Below are positions 42,011 to 53,460 of a stretch of DNA of 64,000 nucleotides, one piece after another. The DNA is from Xanthoparmelia taractica (Eukaryota; Ascomycota; Lecanoromycetes; Lecanorales; Parmeliaceae). Both the position numbers and the translations under genes were made by a program. The DNA lies in assembly GCA_033085395.1 (NCBI GenBank), contig JANQBS010000145.1, positions 1 to 64,000 on the forward strand. The letters are read 5' to 3'. Each line of letters starts with the position of its first letter. The stretch's first letter is position 1. Under the pieces are notes generated by a model that was given only the letters and a program-made list of their open reading frames with translations, was not told where the DNA came from and did not search any database.

Positions 42011-43483
42011 TCAACAACACACAGTATCATCCTCCCCCCTCTCCTTACACTTCCTCTTCCCGCCATCCCTCTCGCAGGCCCACGTATTATCCTTCTCCAC
42101 CATCCACTGATCGCCCTCCTTGAGTCCCACATGCTGAATATCGCACCCCTTATGTCCCCATTTCTGCTCGTAGACTTCGACGCCCGCGGCGATGGTCAAC
42201 TGTAACGCTTTTTCCCAACCGTCGGCATCGTAGTAGAAGGGCTCGCCCTGGCCGCCTGACTGTTTCAGTTGCCAGGAGTTGCGGTAAGGGTCCTTTCTCT
42301 TTTCATCCGCGAGGGATTCGAGGGTTGCTTGTAGGGTAGTCCAGCCGGGACCGCCGATGGTGTCTTCTTCGGTTGAGGAGAGATATTCGATGGTTTCTGG
42401 TGCGGTGGGTTCGTCGGGCGTAGGCGCACCAGTGGTTGTGCTGTTCGTTGTGTGTCCTATCGTGACTTTGCCATGTTCTCCTACTTCGACTACAGTCTTC
42501 TCATCTTCAGCCTCCCTTTCCGCTTTCGCTTTCATTTTCTTTCTCCTTCTGTACAACACTTCCAAATCGTCCAGGCTCCTTCCCACATCGAAAACCTGCC
42601 CCGCATCTGCGAGCGGCGTCTCCAACCCATTCAGCGCTAACCGACCATGCATGTCGCAGTCGGTTCCATAGTAACCGATCATCGAGTCCCATCCACCCAC
42701 CTGGAGATAATTCTTCACGTTGACCAAAGCTAGCCAGTCATAGCTAAAGAAGCGCACGGCCCATCGGTCGTGAGCATCGTAGCTTGGGGAGAAAGACTCG
42801 CGAATGACGTCGACAGCAATAGCGTAGAGGGATTTGTAGGGTTGGATATCCTCGTGGGCTTGGGGTACAGTGTCCATGTGGGCCCAGAAGTAGTGGGTCA
42901 GGTTGTTGTTTATCGCCTCTGACAGGTAGAGGTTCTGTAGCTGGGCGAAGGTCTGGAGGGAGGGTGTAGTTATGACGTTGACGCCAAAGACCTTAGTGAG
43001 ACGATGGTAGTCGAGGTAGAACGGGTTCTGGGAAGTGAGAAGCCCGTTCTTGTTTGCATCAAAGGTTCCTGTGTTCTCCACGACATATATATCTTCTGGA
43101 GGCCAGCCGGCAGTTATGTAGCCAACTACCACCTGCTGCAACAATGGCCAGTAGCGCGTGAAACCAATGTAAAGTCGCGTTGACTCCGACACATGCGGCG
43201 AGGGTGGCTTGTTCCAGGAAGGGACGGGAGGTAGGTCTGCGGGTGATTGGGCGCTGGCGGCCAGAGGAAAGTATTCCGGTAGTGGAGGGGGGGGTGACGG
43301 TTTTGGAGGTTTGCGGATTACATGGGGAGGTTCGTCAACGGGTATAGCTCCGCTGGGGGGAGGTGGGCGGTAAGAAGTGTATGTTGCGAGGAGGGGCCGG
43401 CGGACGGTGTAGAGGGTCATGGCGAAGACGGTGAGGATGAAGGGGATGAGAGCCCAGCGAGAGCGGAGGGAAGGGATGATCAT
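42011..43483 (-). CDS. Type II membrane glycosyltransferase-like protein
   Basis: A single exon from ATG 43483 codes 490 residues. A short cytosolic tail and one N-terminal membrane anchor (WALIPFILTVFAMTLYTV, residues 10-27) precede a Pro-rich stem, then a GT-A-like lumenal domain. Visible features: RLYIGFTRYWPLLQQVVVGY, DIYVVENTG, THYFWAHMDTVP (DxT-like acidic site) and GWDSMIGYYGTDCDMHGRL. This is a conserved fungal Golgi-type architecture. The exact donor and acceptor are unknown, and the GT family cannot be fixed from motifs alone. Acidic Glu/Lys-rich inserts lie in the second half, and the C-terminus is Cys-containing. Confidence 0.75.
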   Translation of the reverse strand: MIIPSLRSRWALIPFILTVFAMTLYTVRRPLLATYTSYRPPPPSGAIPVDEPPHVIRKPPKPSPPPPLPEYFPLAASAQSPADLPPVPSWNKPPSPHVSESTRLYIGFTRYWPLLQQVVVGYITAGWPPEDIYVVENTGTFDANKNGLLTSQNPFYLDYHRLTKVFGVNVITTPSLQTFAQLQNLYLSEAINNNLTHYFWAHMDTVPQAHEDIQPYKSLYAIAVDVIRESFSPSYDAHDRWAVRFFSYDWLALVNVKNYLQVGGWDSMIGYYGTDCDMHGRLALNGLETPLADAGQVFDVGRSLDDLEVLYRRRKKMKAKAEREAEDEKTVVEVGEHGKVTIGHTTNSTTTGAPTPDEPTAPETIEYLSSTEEDTIGGPGWTTLQATLESLADEKRKDPYRNSWQLKQSGGQGEPFYYDADGWEKALQLTIAAGVEVYEQKWGHKGCDIQHVGLKEGDQWMVEKDNTWACERDGGKRKCKERGEDDTVCC

Positions 43484-43868
43484 GGTGGGCCAACGACTGG
43501 CGGGATCATGAAGCGCTGTTCCCTTGCTCCATCGTGGTTGAGCTCGTGGCTAGAGGTGGAGAAGCCTCGTGGAGCGTTACAATGGGAATGTTGCACTCGA
43601 GGCTATTTGTATGGACGCTGAATGTTTCCTCGTTGATTAGCAGGAGTGCATTTATTTAAAGCGGCGGCAGGTTTTGGCTGACCAAAATGTGATGTGGGCT
43701 TCCTTTTGCTAGCCGCTTTAAACCGGCGCTGACTGGTGACAGTGGTGAGCATGCACGCCACGGTAGCACCCACTTCAACTCTTTATCGAAGCCTATATTT
43801 TTAGCTAAGAGGTTCTTGGTCTTTACTTCTACAATGACTACGGTAAGTATAAGATTGCTTAGTAGGAG

Positions 43869-44315
43869 TTGCGGGATAGAGTGCTTGCGTGCGCTGAGGG
43901 GGACTGCATCTCTTACGCCCACCAAGGCCTTGTGACTTGCGCCTGGGTTAACCAAGTGCAATCCATCCGCGGCAGCGACCATGGCACTTGGGATGGCCTA
44001 CCTAACGACTGGATGGAACCAGCCTGCAATTGCACCATGCCGTCATCACGGCCTCCAGCGCCAATTGAGGTAGGAGCGGCCTCTCCGAATCCCAACCCTC
44101 CGCAATACATCCCCATGACATGCCTGGGGGAAACGAGGGGGCTAGGGAAAATGTCGCTCCAGGATTACTGCGAGTTGGAAGTCGGAGCGTACTGTTTGGC
44201 CTCTCAGCCTGATCGCATCGTGATCCCAAAGGGTAGGGACCCGATGGCTCTTTGTACGTCGGCGACTGAGGGTGCGGGGTTTTACAACAATGGTTGTCGA
44301 TGCAAGACCCTTTGA
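43869..44315 (+). CDS. Cys-rich hypothetical protein lacking a clear start
   Basis: An open frame of about 148 codons with ten Cys (CAEGDC, CAWVNQV, PACNCTMP, MTCLGETRG, YCELEVGAYC, NNGCRCKTL). It resembles a secreted protein in composition. It has no ATG near its 5' end, and an in-frame stop lies just upstream. An ATG with an excellent donor (ATGACTACG|GTAAGT, near 43834) exists but could not be joined in frame. It is either a gene with an unresolved first exon or a 5'-truncated relic. Confidence 0.35.
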   Translation: MRDRVLACAEGDCISYAHQGLVTCAWVNQVQSIRGSDHGTWDGLPNDWMEPACNCTMPSSRPPAPIEVGAASPNPNPPQYIPMTCLGETRGLGKMSLQDYCELEVGAYCLASQPDRIVIPKGRDPMALCTSATEGAGFYNNGCRCKTL

Positions 44316-45107
44316 AGTTGCCGAGAATCCGTTGAGCTGGCCCTTTTGTGGTGATGGTCTTGTGGGCCGAGCACCTGTGGTTATCGTTATTGTTGCAATA
44401 TTACTTAAAGAGTAATCTGGAGGCGGGAACACCCATACCGCTGAAAACACTATATCATAGAAGCGATTTTTGATGAACAAATAGCTTGTTGCTCCGGTTT
44501 CCAAATCTGCCCCGCGCCCAGATACTGTCCAAAGAATCGGAACCGGTTTATCAAGTAAGGTCCATAGCAACAGCCCTTCGGACCAACTCAAGAGGAGCCC
44601 TTGGGCCTAGATTCAAAACCAATGGATGCAGCCATCTGAACCCCAAAAGCTAATGTCTCCCAAGCGTCCCAAAGCCCGGAATATCCATGACCCCAGTGTC
44701 CCAAACTTGAGCAGGACGTACGCAGTATTGGTAGATTGCAAGCAGAGCAACCAGACATAAAGATAAAAGTTTTTCCGTGATCACTGCCCGCCCCTAAACA
44801 GATATTCTGGCCTGGCGGATCTTCCTCAACACCGCCAACACTGTTGTTCGGGGGTCATTTGTAGTGAAGAAGAGCCAGTGTCTCATACTCTGCCATGATG
44901 TCTTATGGGAACGAAAGGCACCAGTGTAGAAGAATCTTTTTATTGAGAAAAAAACTTTCTCAAAGGAAGTAAAATTACGATCAAGTTGCTTATCATGTCC
45001 CCGTTGTACATGGAATTCATATACCTGTCTGGAGGTATCAGATACTCTTTCACCCATCCTCTGTGCAGATTGTCGTCAGATCCTGTTTTATTATGATTAG
45101 AGGAACA
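44316..45107. other. Intergenic, no supported gene
   Basis: No convincing coding frame on either strand; 3' flank of the F-box-like gene. Confidence 0.5.
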
Positions 45108-46532
45108 CTATAAACCTCTCTGGATCCTCGCACAGAATCCTAAACGCTGGTTTATGACAGCTACGCCTTCAATCTCACTCTGGCTCAACCCCCATCTTTC
45201 CACCTCCTCCCCAAACCTCATCACCCTTCCCCCAAAGATCTCGTTAAACCTCCTCGCCATCTCCTCTTCCCTCCTCTTCCTCGAAATACTCCCGGCTTGA
45301 AAAACTGGCCTTCTGACTTTTCTCTCTTGTCCCCTCCCAACACCATACCGTTCATAGATAAATTCACTGCACCTCTCCTTGCTACTCCAATCGCTCACCC
45401 ACGTTGCAAAAGCTACTTCGGTGCCAGTGCTGTAATGCCAGGTTCGAAGATGATTCGCCCACGCTTCGATCTCCGCATCATTCTGCGGCATCGACTCCGC
45501 ATGCGCGCGAAGCAGGAGCGTGAACAGCCTTATAGATATCTCCACCTCACACCTCCCCACCCCACCACCCGAGAGCTCGTCCGAAGAAGCTGTAAAAGCA
45601 TGCAAATCCCGCCTCGCTATAAGGCGAAACAGCTCCGCCGGCGGATTAAAGGGATTTTCATCATTCGAGGCCGTGTCGCTAAACTCCACCAGGCGTGTCG
45701 CGAGCCAGAGTAGCGTGAGCAGCGCGTCATAGTGACCGTGGACAATCGCATTGCTCATTCCCTGATAGAAAGCCTCAAACTGGTAATGCACGGTGCGGAG
45801 GTTGACATGGCTGCTGAGCATTTTCAATTCGTCAATTTTCTCTTGCGACCACTCCGGATTTCCCGTAAGGACGTGCGGCGGTAGTACGAGGAAAGCCGTT
45901 GGGGCGATAGTGAGGTTTGGGCTGGAGTCCTGATCGAAACGGGTATCGGGGCCGCGGTAGGTCGTTAAGAGTGCGGTTGCGAAGGGGCGGAGGCAATACA
46001 AGTTGATGGAGCTTCCTTTGTCAAGTGTCATTGCTTTGAAGACAGAATGGCTGGCCGGAAGTCTCGCGATGAAGTAGGACAAATGCATTTGATCATCTTG
46101 GGATAAAGGCAAGTCAAGCGTACGGAGCAGATCTTTCATAACGGCCTGCATAATCTCCTCGAGCCATCTTTTAGCATTACTGAAGCCACACCATCGACAC
46201 CGCAGCACCATCTCCTGCAATTCTATTCGTGCTTGTGAGTCCCCTCCTTCCACTCCAGACACAGGCATGGGTACAGACAAGGGGTGAAAAAGCCCCCGCA
46301 CATGAGGACCAGGTTCGTAGCGGTAGGTCTCTTGTGTCGTTGCGCCGCCAAAGAGGAGCGGGGTGCTGTTCCAGAAAGCATGGAGGAAGGTGAGCTGGTA
46401 TATTTGGTTTGTAGAGAGGACACGGGCGAGGAGAGGGGAGGCGAGGGGGAAATGAGGGGAGAGGGAGTGGAGGTAGATTGATTGAAGGAGTTCCGGGGGA
46501 AGGGAGAGGAGGTGGGGTTTTGGTGTTGGCAT
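45108..46532 (-). CDS. F-box-like hypothetical protein
   Basis: A single exon from ATG 46532 codes 474 residues. The N-terminus (LLSLPPELLQSIYLHSLSPH) is F-box-like, followed by LARVLSTNQIYQLTFLHAFW. The rest is helical, without recognised repeats. The C-terminus is basic and Glu-rich (RKRREEEMARRFNEIFGG). F-box proteins recruit substrates to SCF ubiquitin ligases. Here the assignment rests only on the short N-terminal motif, so a different role is possible. No signal peptide. Confidence 0.65.
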   Translation of the reverse strand: MPTPKPHLLSLPPELLQSIYLHSLSPHFPLASPLLARVLSTNQIYQLTFLHAFWNSTPLLFGGATTQETYRYEPGPHVRGLFHPLSVPMPVSGVEGGDSQARIELQEMVLRCRWCGFSNAKRWLEEIMQAVMKDLLRTLDLPLSQDDQMHLSYFIARLPASHSVFKAMTLDKGSSINLYCLRPFATALLTTYRGPDTRFDQDSSPNLTIAPTAFLVLPPHVLTGNPEWSQEKIDELKMLSSHVNLRTVHYQFEAFYQGMSNAIVHGHYDALLTLLWLATRLVEFSDTASNDENPFNPPAELFRLIARRDLHAFTASSDELSGGGVGRCEVEISIRLFTLLLRAHAESMPQNDAEIEAWANHLRTWHYSTGTEVAFATWVSDWSSKERCSEFIYERYGVGRGQERKVRRPVFQAGSISRKRREEEMARRFNEIFGGRVMRFGEEVERWGLSQSEIEGVAVINQRLGFCARIQRGL

Positions 46533-47144
46533 GCGTGCGGTAGTGGTTATGATCCAAGGTGAGGTGTTGGATTGTGTGCGAAGAAATGGGAGGTGAGTGG
46601 GAGAGAGGTAAGAGAGGGAAATCGTTGACTGGAGATTAGAAGAACGTGATGGATTATATAACTCGGGAGCGTGGCAACGCAGGTGTACCGTGCTCTAGTT
46701 CTCACTCATTCACTGAGAGGGATATCGAGGATGCTTAGACTAATGGTCACATTCAAGAGATGAGAACGGGGTAGATTGAATACTACGCCGCCCTTGCATC
46801 GTTTCACTTTCGATACCACTAGTAATTTAAAACAAACAGCAGCTGTATTCTTGCCTCCTCACCAAATACGACTGAAAATTGGAGACTGGATCTTAGAAAA
46901 TGAATAACGCACAATGAGGACACCAATTGTTGAGAAACACTTTGCCACTTCGAGCACTAACATGGACCCACAATCAATCTTACATGTTTACCTAGTGCAT
47001 TCAAGCTCACAACCAAGATGGGAGCCGAGCCTCGACACCCAGCTTTATACAGAATTGAGATGCCACAGACTTTTGGAAGTTCCAAATGTATCACACGGTA
47101 ATGTCTGCCACCAGTAGAGCCTACCAACCCCAGGATACAACGTC
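46533..47144. other. Intergenic, no supported gene
   Basis: 5' flank of the F-box-like gene and 3' flank of the next minus-strand gene. Nothing recognised. Confidence 0.5.
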
Positions 47145-48326
47145 CTATGTCCAATGGATGACCCTGTTGTATGACTTCGCGGGTACGGACCGAGACTGGC
47201 GCTTTGCGTCACGCACAGCATTCAAACCGCGACGGTGTAAGTTGACGCCCGGCTTCAAGGCCTGTGAAGACATATCGAAACACCCACTGGTCACATTCGA
47301 GGTGCAGACATCATAGATGGTGTGAGTGCACATGTCGCAATACAGCCCCTCTGTGGTAGACACGAAGTCCGGGCCCATCGAAGTGGTGCTATCACAAACT
47401 TCTTGAGCGCTGTGCGCTATGTGGTCACTGATCACAACGCTGCTGTCACTGCAGGTTTGATAGCTGCGCCTGATCTTCGTTCTGCGCCTGACGCCATCGC
47501 TTTCAGTCTGCATTGTATTAGACGCGTTCATAGGTGCGTTGGTCTGCGGATGCATCGGCAGGCCCGGGCCTGGAGAGCAAGTGACTTTCCCGTCAACGAG
47601 GGTCAAGCTGGTATCGACGGGATCACTGCCATCGGGTTGATATGCCAGTGGTGGAGAAAAAACCGGGATGCATTGTTTCTCGCTGGTAAGGTCGGAGCCC
47701 CAGAGGTGGAATCTTGGCTTGCTTTCGCACATCGTGGCTGGGTTCTCTTGATATCCCATAGCTCGTACCTGATTGGATCCGAAATCCGGGACGTGAAAGC
47801 TAAACCCCTGCGCAAAGACGTTCGCGGTCCCAGGATCCGGACTATCGAGCCAGATACAGCTCGGTTTGAACTCCGGGTCTTGGTTGGTTTCGACTAGGAG
47901 GTTGGAAGGATACCATTTCCCTCCACATTGCTTCCCGACGTCACCGTAAAATTGGTTCTTGTCGCCTGATGCCATGGTAATAGCGAGGTAAGCGATACAG
48001 ATCTGATCTGTTCCCCCACTGGTAATTGAGATGTATTCGGCGGGCGCGTTGTAGGAGTGATCATGATGCTTGATGACTATGTCCTTGAACTCGCCTGACT
48101 TTATGGTATTCTTGCCATGGCTAGTTCCAATTTGGTTGCCGTTACCGTCGAATAGTGCGATATTGGGTATGTTACCTCCAATGGTCCCATTACCCAGGTC
48201 GCTCTCCTGCGCCAACCCCACTCCGATACGCACAGTGGTCTTCGCTTTGTAGGGTTTTGGAAAGAACTCTATGGCGAGGGGGATCATGGAGAGAGCCACG
48301 AAAGCTCCGTTCAAAGCGAGAGCCAT
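47145..48326 (-). CDS. Conserved fungal secreted protein, unknown function
   Basis: The first ATG in frame is at 48326 and gives 393 residues. The N-terminus MALALNGAFVALSMIPLAIE is a signal peptide or anchor. The body is beta-rich: TTVRIGVGLAQE, GGNIPNIALFDGNGNQIG, EYISITSGGTDQICIAYLAI, then a Cys/Trp-bearing part (KQCGGKWYPSNLLVET, CIWLDSPD). A downstream Cys cluster (YCDMCTHTIYDVC) and a basic tail (RDAKRQSR) follow. I recall similar single-exon proteins in ascomycetes, without a function. Expected to be extracellular or in the secretory pathway. Confidence 0.7.
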   Translation of the reverse strand: MALALNGAFVALSMIPLAIEFFPKPYKAKTTVRIGVGLAQESDLGNGTIGGNIPNIALFDGNGNQIGTSHGKNTIKSGEFKDIVIKHHDHSYNAPAEYISITSGGTDQICIAYLAITMASGDKNQFYGDVGKQCGGKWYPSNLLVETNQDPEFKPSCIWLDSPDPGTANVFAQGFSFHVPDFGSNQVRAMGYQENPATMCESKPRFHLWGSDLTSEKQCIPVFSPPLAYQPDGSDPVDTSLTLVDGKVTCSPGPGLPMHPQTNAPMNASNTMQTESDGVRRRTKIRRSYQTCSDSSVVISDHIAHSAQEVCDSTTSMGPDFVSTTEGLYCDMCTHTIYDVCTSNVTSGCFDMSSQALKPGVNLHRRGLNAVRDAKRQSRSVPAKSYNRVIHWT

Positions 48327-50302
48327 GTGGCCTGTGTCTGATGGCACTTCACTCGTGGACAGGTGTTAATCTTCGATTAATGATGGTGATGGGTTGTATC
48401 GATGTGGAAATTGGTTGAAACTTTGTAATCAAGAATCAATATTAGAGAGTGAAAAATTCAAAAATAACAATGTGACGATACTGAAGGAACGGAAGGCGCT
48501 GTTTGTGAGCGAATGAAGAGCTTAGGGTAGGGGAAAAGGCGTGGCCACCTATATAACATCATGCTCAACAGCTGTAGAGCAGCACAAGGAGGAAAACGGG
48601 TCAGGCGCCCTCTGTAATGAAGTTTCATCGTGGGCTCCTTGACTGAGACGTTTCGTGATTTGGTATTAAGGGAGGCAGTTTGGCACACCGAGTGAATGGG
48701 CAAAGGTTTCACAAATCTCTGCTGTCTTCCATACTAAATTCAAACATCATCCATGTGCAACGAGATCTGAGCGTCCCAAACCATCGACACTGCCCCCTCA
48801 GGGACGTGGGCTACATCAGTCCTCGCCTCCAATCGCAACTCTACTCTCACCCTGTATTTTCGACACAGTAAATTTTCGAGCAATTCCCTCAATATTCGCT
48901 CTAGAAGAGATTCAAGGATACACATGGGATCCTTAGTTGACATGTCGTCGGTGCCCTATGTTGTTGGTGGTGTGAAGCACGGGTCGCAAATTGCAGGCCA
49001 CATGCTTTGTAATCTGTTACAGAGGTTTTTACCGTACACTAGCGCCAATACGCAGATTGACTTCTCCATGTCGGGCAATGCTCGCGCCACTACACACACT
49101 GCGCACCCACACCATTGCTGAGACCCAACAACAGCGCCGGCGTGGTTGTGTCTCCGATCCCCCCTACTTAGCTGTGTAGCCATTACGTACAGGCTAATAA
49201 TGCAACGCCAAGGCGACAGTGCCACCAAGTGAACCGAGATATTTTACAAATAGAAGAAACTTGTGGCTTAAATCTCTCAGCAACCCTCTTCTCGTACTAA
49301 AGAGTACATGATACACGAATGTAAAACCATTGGTATCGTGCTCCTCTTGGAAGATTTGGCTAATCTAGGAACATCAAAGTCATCTGTCCAGCTAGAGACT
49401 GTCAAACCCGCGGTTTAATCAGGTATATCATCAACAAGACACGAGTCAGAAGAGCCTTTAACCAATAAACATAACTCTTCAAGCTTTATTCACTTATACT
49501 GGGGCCCTAAACTCTAACTAAAGTATTTCAATCAAGGAAATTCCTCTGGTTCTCGGCACCCATACAGATCGCAGGAAATCATCTGGTATCAGCCTGCAGA
49601 TTGATACTGGTTTCTAGTAATTCTAACACTGTCCTTTGCTGGTCTTTTTGAAACGTTCCAACGGATTTCTATGTTGTTCCTCCTGGTTCAAGAGGAAATG
49701 AAGCGTCACCAATCCTACCAGGGTTGACACCACCAGTGCACCTCTCGAGCCACCCCATAACCAGCCCCCAGTCGAACGTTCTGAATGTCAGGACGTTGCA
49801 AGGCTGATAGCAACAATTGCTTCTACGTTAAGCTGTTGTTGCTAATCATATCTATAAATTGATCTGATCTTCTTATTCCACTGACACGTCTAATTTGATT
49901 AAAGGTATAGTGGATTAATCATCCTTTGCTGCAATTAAATGGTTTGGACAGGTACCATGTTTACCAAGGATGGTTCAAATTTTTATTTCAGGGTACTCTT
50001 CCGCCTACTCCAACATGTTGTTATTCCTTACGCCTTGAAGCAATTAACAACAAGATTGCAACTGGGCAATTCCGCTCTGACGGAATGTTCAGATACAAAA
50101 AGGCTTCAGTACTCTACCTTCCTACAGTACTTTTTCAACGATAGTTCTTTCAAAGCCGGCAAGAGATCCTCTCATTTCCAGTACCACCAGCTGTCTTCAT
50201 TCAAGTTGTCCTTCATTCTTTAGACTTCTGTATTTGATCTACTCCTAAACGGAAAACATCGACTTTCATTATCCTTATTTCAAGACACTAAATACCACCA
50301 AA
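48327..50302. other. Long intergenic interval, no supported gene
   Basis: Nearly 2 kb with only short, unrelated frames on both strands. No RNA gene or repeat noticed. The last ~80 bp before 50303 look like a 5' leader. Confidence 0.5.
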
Positions 50303-51595
50303 ATGCATCTGTCCCGACGGAGCAAGCTTTTTACCATTACGTTATACTGTCTCTACCTTCCCACAATAGCTCGAGGTCTACCGTACAACTTCGACGAGCT
50401 AGTTGTCCGCGCCGAAGTAGTGGACCTGGACCCCGTCGTCGAAGACACAGCCGGGGTTCATGATGATGAGACCACCGCTGCAACAGGTACGCAGAACTCG
50501 GGGTCTGACACATCAACGGGTAAGTTCCCCTTACATGACGGGACTACCTACTTTTAAACCAACCGCAGAGTATGACTGGCCCTGGCCAACGATCCCCGAC
50601 TCCGGCGCACACAACGGAATAAGTGACGGTTTCGACTCCGCTGAGCGTCCCTATATCAACTTCGCCTTGAATACAATCGAAGGCGCCATACCCGCAGAGC
50701 GTCGCAGTCCCGTCTTCTTCACAGACGTGAAGCCGCCTCCCCCGGATAACTTCATAGAAGAACACCTGGGCGGCAACGGCTGGGACTACTTTGATGCGTT
50801 CCCAGAGGGCTGGGAAGACAGTTTTGGGACCCAGAGAGGGCGGCCATTGTCAGATTCCGAGTATTGGCTTCTTGTCAACAGGGCTTCGAATGGTACGAAT
50901 ATCCGTCCCCAACGTTCCCCACCAGGGTGTAATTAGGTAGAGGTATCGACTAACTCCGAATACATAGCCATGGCTCGAAGCAACATGAAGCCCGAAGTCT
51001 TCGTGAGCATGGACTCAGAAGGCGGAACCCGAAGCGTCTTCAATGGGGTCCAAACCTACGATGGCAAAGGCGACATTAATAACCCCGCAACATGGAAAAC
51101 TACAAATAAGGGTAATTCCTACTCTCGAGATCACATTTCGAAGGATATGCATACAGAACTGACGTGCTTCTTATGGCAGGTGTGGGACAAATATTCTATC
51201 AGACCGAACTCCCAGTTCTCATGCGCAATCCCAACACCAAAAAGATCACCGCATACCACAAGAACGCTCAAGGGGATTACGAATTCACTACGCAGTGGGA
51301 CGCCAGTTGGCCCACATCTCATGTAAGCCGTACTCTTGTTACCCTCTCACAAATGCGCTGTCAAAGAACGTTGCCGTTGCAGAGGTAGGAGTCCTGTGAA
51401 GGACCAGAACCTCACCCTCCAGTCACGAATCTTACACAGCAGCTAACCACACCATCCTAGCCAAACTACAAACCACGCGACTACCTTCCCGAGCTGCCCC
51501 TCGACAGCGCGGACGGAGGACCCGACATGGTTCCATTCTCCACACCCGATGACCAGGCGCCTCAAAAATGGGTAGACGGGTACCCTCACAAGTAG
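50303..51595 (+). CDS. Secreted protein of unknown family, five exons
   Basis: Exons 50303-50519, 50569-50892, 50968-51111, 51180-51322 and 51461-51595 sum to 963 bp, 320 residues; introns are 49, 75, 68 and 138 bp, all GT-AG. The signal peptide is MHLSRRSKLFTITLYCLYLP and on to TIARG, followed by an acidic Asp/Thr-rich pro-region. The mature part reads EYDWPWPTIPDSGAHNG, FPEGWEDSFGTQRGRPLSDS, EYWLLVNRASNAMARSNMKP, GVGQIFYQTELPVLMRN and a Pro/Asp-rich C-terminus (YLPELPLDSADGGPDMVPF). No Cys is conserved in the mature part. I do not recognise the family. Good frame continuity across four introns makes it a real gene. Confidence 0.75.
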
Positions 51596-52469
51596 ATAGG
51601 GTCGTGTGAACGAGTATTGTGGCCAGCCGAGAAGGATGAGGTGCGGGCAGGACTACCAAACGCCTGTTTAAAGCAATTTCTGGATACTTTACTCATGAGG
51701 GAATGCGGCTGGAAGGACGGATGAATGTCTGGATGCCCTCGCCTTCTGTAATCTCTCTTCTATTCTTTCCATTTGTTCTTGCTCTCTTTTTTCCTTTTTC
51801 TCCTTTTTCCGTTTTCTTTCTGACTGTTCAACTTCACCCACAGCCTTGTCGAGCAAGAGCATCGCGGTGTAATTTCAGCATTAGACGACGATGTCTAGGA
51901 TACTTTACTTACATTACCTTCTAAAGTGATACGAAAGCGACTGTTAATTGCGCCAATGTCTTTCTTGTACCCAACTATCACCGTACTCATCCTTTATAGA
52001 CAAATGTATCTACAAAGTCATCTCATGCTGCTTCAATTGCCTAGTTAGGCTGAAAACCCAGGGAGGCCACGCGTACTGGGGCTCTTTTACTCAGGACTTC
52101 TCGATACATGCATATTCGAAGCCTAATACTTCCACGCTCCCCACGGCAAATGTCTGTGAGAAGCGCGGTATTATCATTGTTGTTGAGAGATGACCGATAT
52201 GCCTATAAGCATGTTGCGTAACCGAAGGTGGCGTCGCCTGGAACTGCCACGCCAGGTGATCGGCGTGCATCGCGTCGTCCGCAAACTTTCTATGGCGGCG
52301 CCATTGATGATATCAGTCCTAAAGTATCAAGAGAAAAACAAGAACAGTCCGGTGAGGTTATTAATATGTTCGCATAGCGTTTGGTATAAAAGCGTTGGAG
52401 AAGGGGTAGTTTTGATCAAAGTTGTAGAAAAGCCCACTCGCACTGACTTGCAAAACTGTTCTTCTCATC
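51596..52469. other. Intergenic, no supported gene
   Basis: A T/C-rich run at about 51770-51830. Other frames are short and unsupported. Confidence 0.5.
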
Positions 52470-53460
52470 ATGGATTTTTCCAATTCTGCTTGGGCTTTGT
52501 GCGCAATCATACCATTCAGCGTAGCACTCGATCCTACTCGTCTCTTGTACCAATTTCCCAAAGGCACATGGATTGAGAATCTCTTCGTCCGCCCTTCTGG
52601 CTCACTTCTTCTCACCCTAATCACGACCCCAGATCTGTACCTCATTGACCCTTTAGCTCAAGACCCCAAAGCCTCAGTTAGTGCACACTTTCTCCTCTAG
52701 TCTTTGGCTCACCGGCATCACCGAAACAGAGCCCGACACATACTATCTCATCGGCGCAAATAGCACCTACGAGACTATATCGCCGACGCCAGGATCGAAC
52801 CGCATATACCGTGTCTACCTTCCTAAGCCTTCCGGCCCACCAGAGATTAACGTTGCCGCCGTCGTCAAGGATGCTGTGTTCCTCAATGGCCTCATTGCGC
52901 TCAATCCCACCACCTTACTCGCCTCCGACTCAACCCTAGGGGTTGTCTGGGCCATCGACACCGCAACCGGCGCCTCGCGTATCGTAATAAAAGACCCTCT
53001 TATGGCACCGACGCCAGCAATTCCAAAAATTGGCGTAAACGGCATCAGGTTCTTCGGAGACCACACGCTCTACTTCGTCAACTCGGCGCAAGCCCTGCTG
53101 GCCAAGATCCCCATCAATGCAAACGGCACTGCCGCCGGCCCAGCAAAGGAAATTGCTTCTGCAGTCAAGGGAACATTCTATGATGATTTTGCGCTCAGCC
53201 GACACGGCGACGCGTTCATAACGACAGGCCCGGGAGATTCGATCGCAGAGGTCACGCGCAATGGGACCCAGCGAATAATCGCCGGTCAGGTGAATACGAC
53301 TGAGATCGCGCAGCCGACGAGTGCACAGTTTGGACGGACGCTAGAAGATCGGAATGTGCTGTATGTGACTACTGCTGGTGGTTTGGCGTTTCCGATTGAT
53401 GGGGACGTGGTGGTTGGGGGGCAGGTTGTGGCTGTTGATACTAGTGGGAACGCGCGGTAG
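52470..53460 (+). CDS. SMP-30/gluconolactonase-like beta-propeller with an apparent frameshift
   Basis: ATG 52470 starts MDFSNSAWALCAIIPFSVAL (signal peptide-like). The fold reads RLLYQFPKGTWIENLFVRPS, SLLLTLITTPDLYLIDPL, GITETEPDTYYLIGA, VKDAVFLNGLIALNPTTLLA, GVVWAIDTATG and GVNGIRFFGDHTLYFVNS, the pattern of fungal SMP-30/lactonase-like six-bladed propellers. Frame changes by one base near 52677: the first frame ends KAS and the second resumes LVHTF, exactly where homologues continue. One extra base explains it, since no intron of acceptable length does. These proteins are often lactonase-like accessory enzymes in secondary-metabolite loci, and a P450 gene lies 1.4 kb downstream. Confidence 0.75.
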
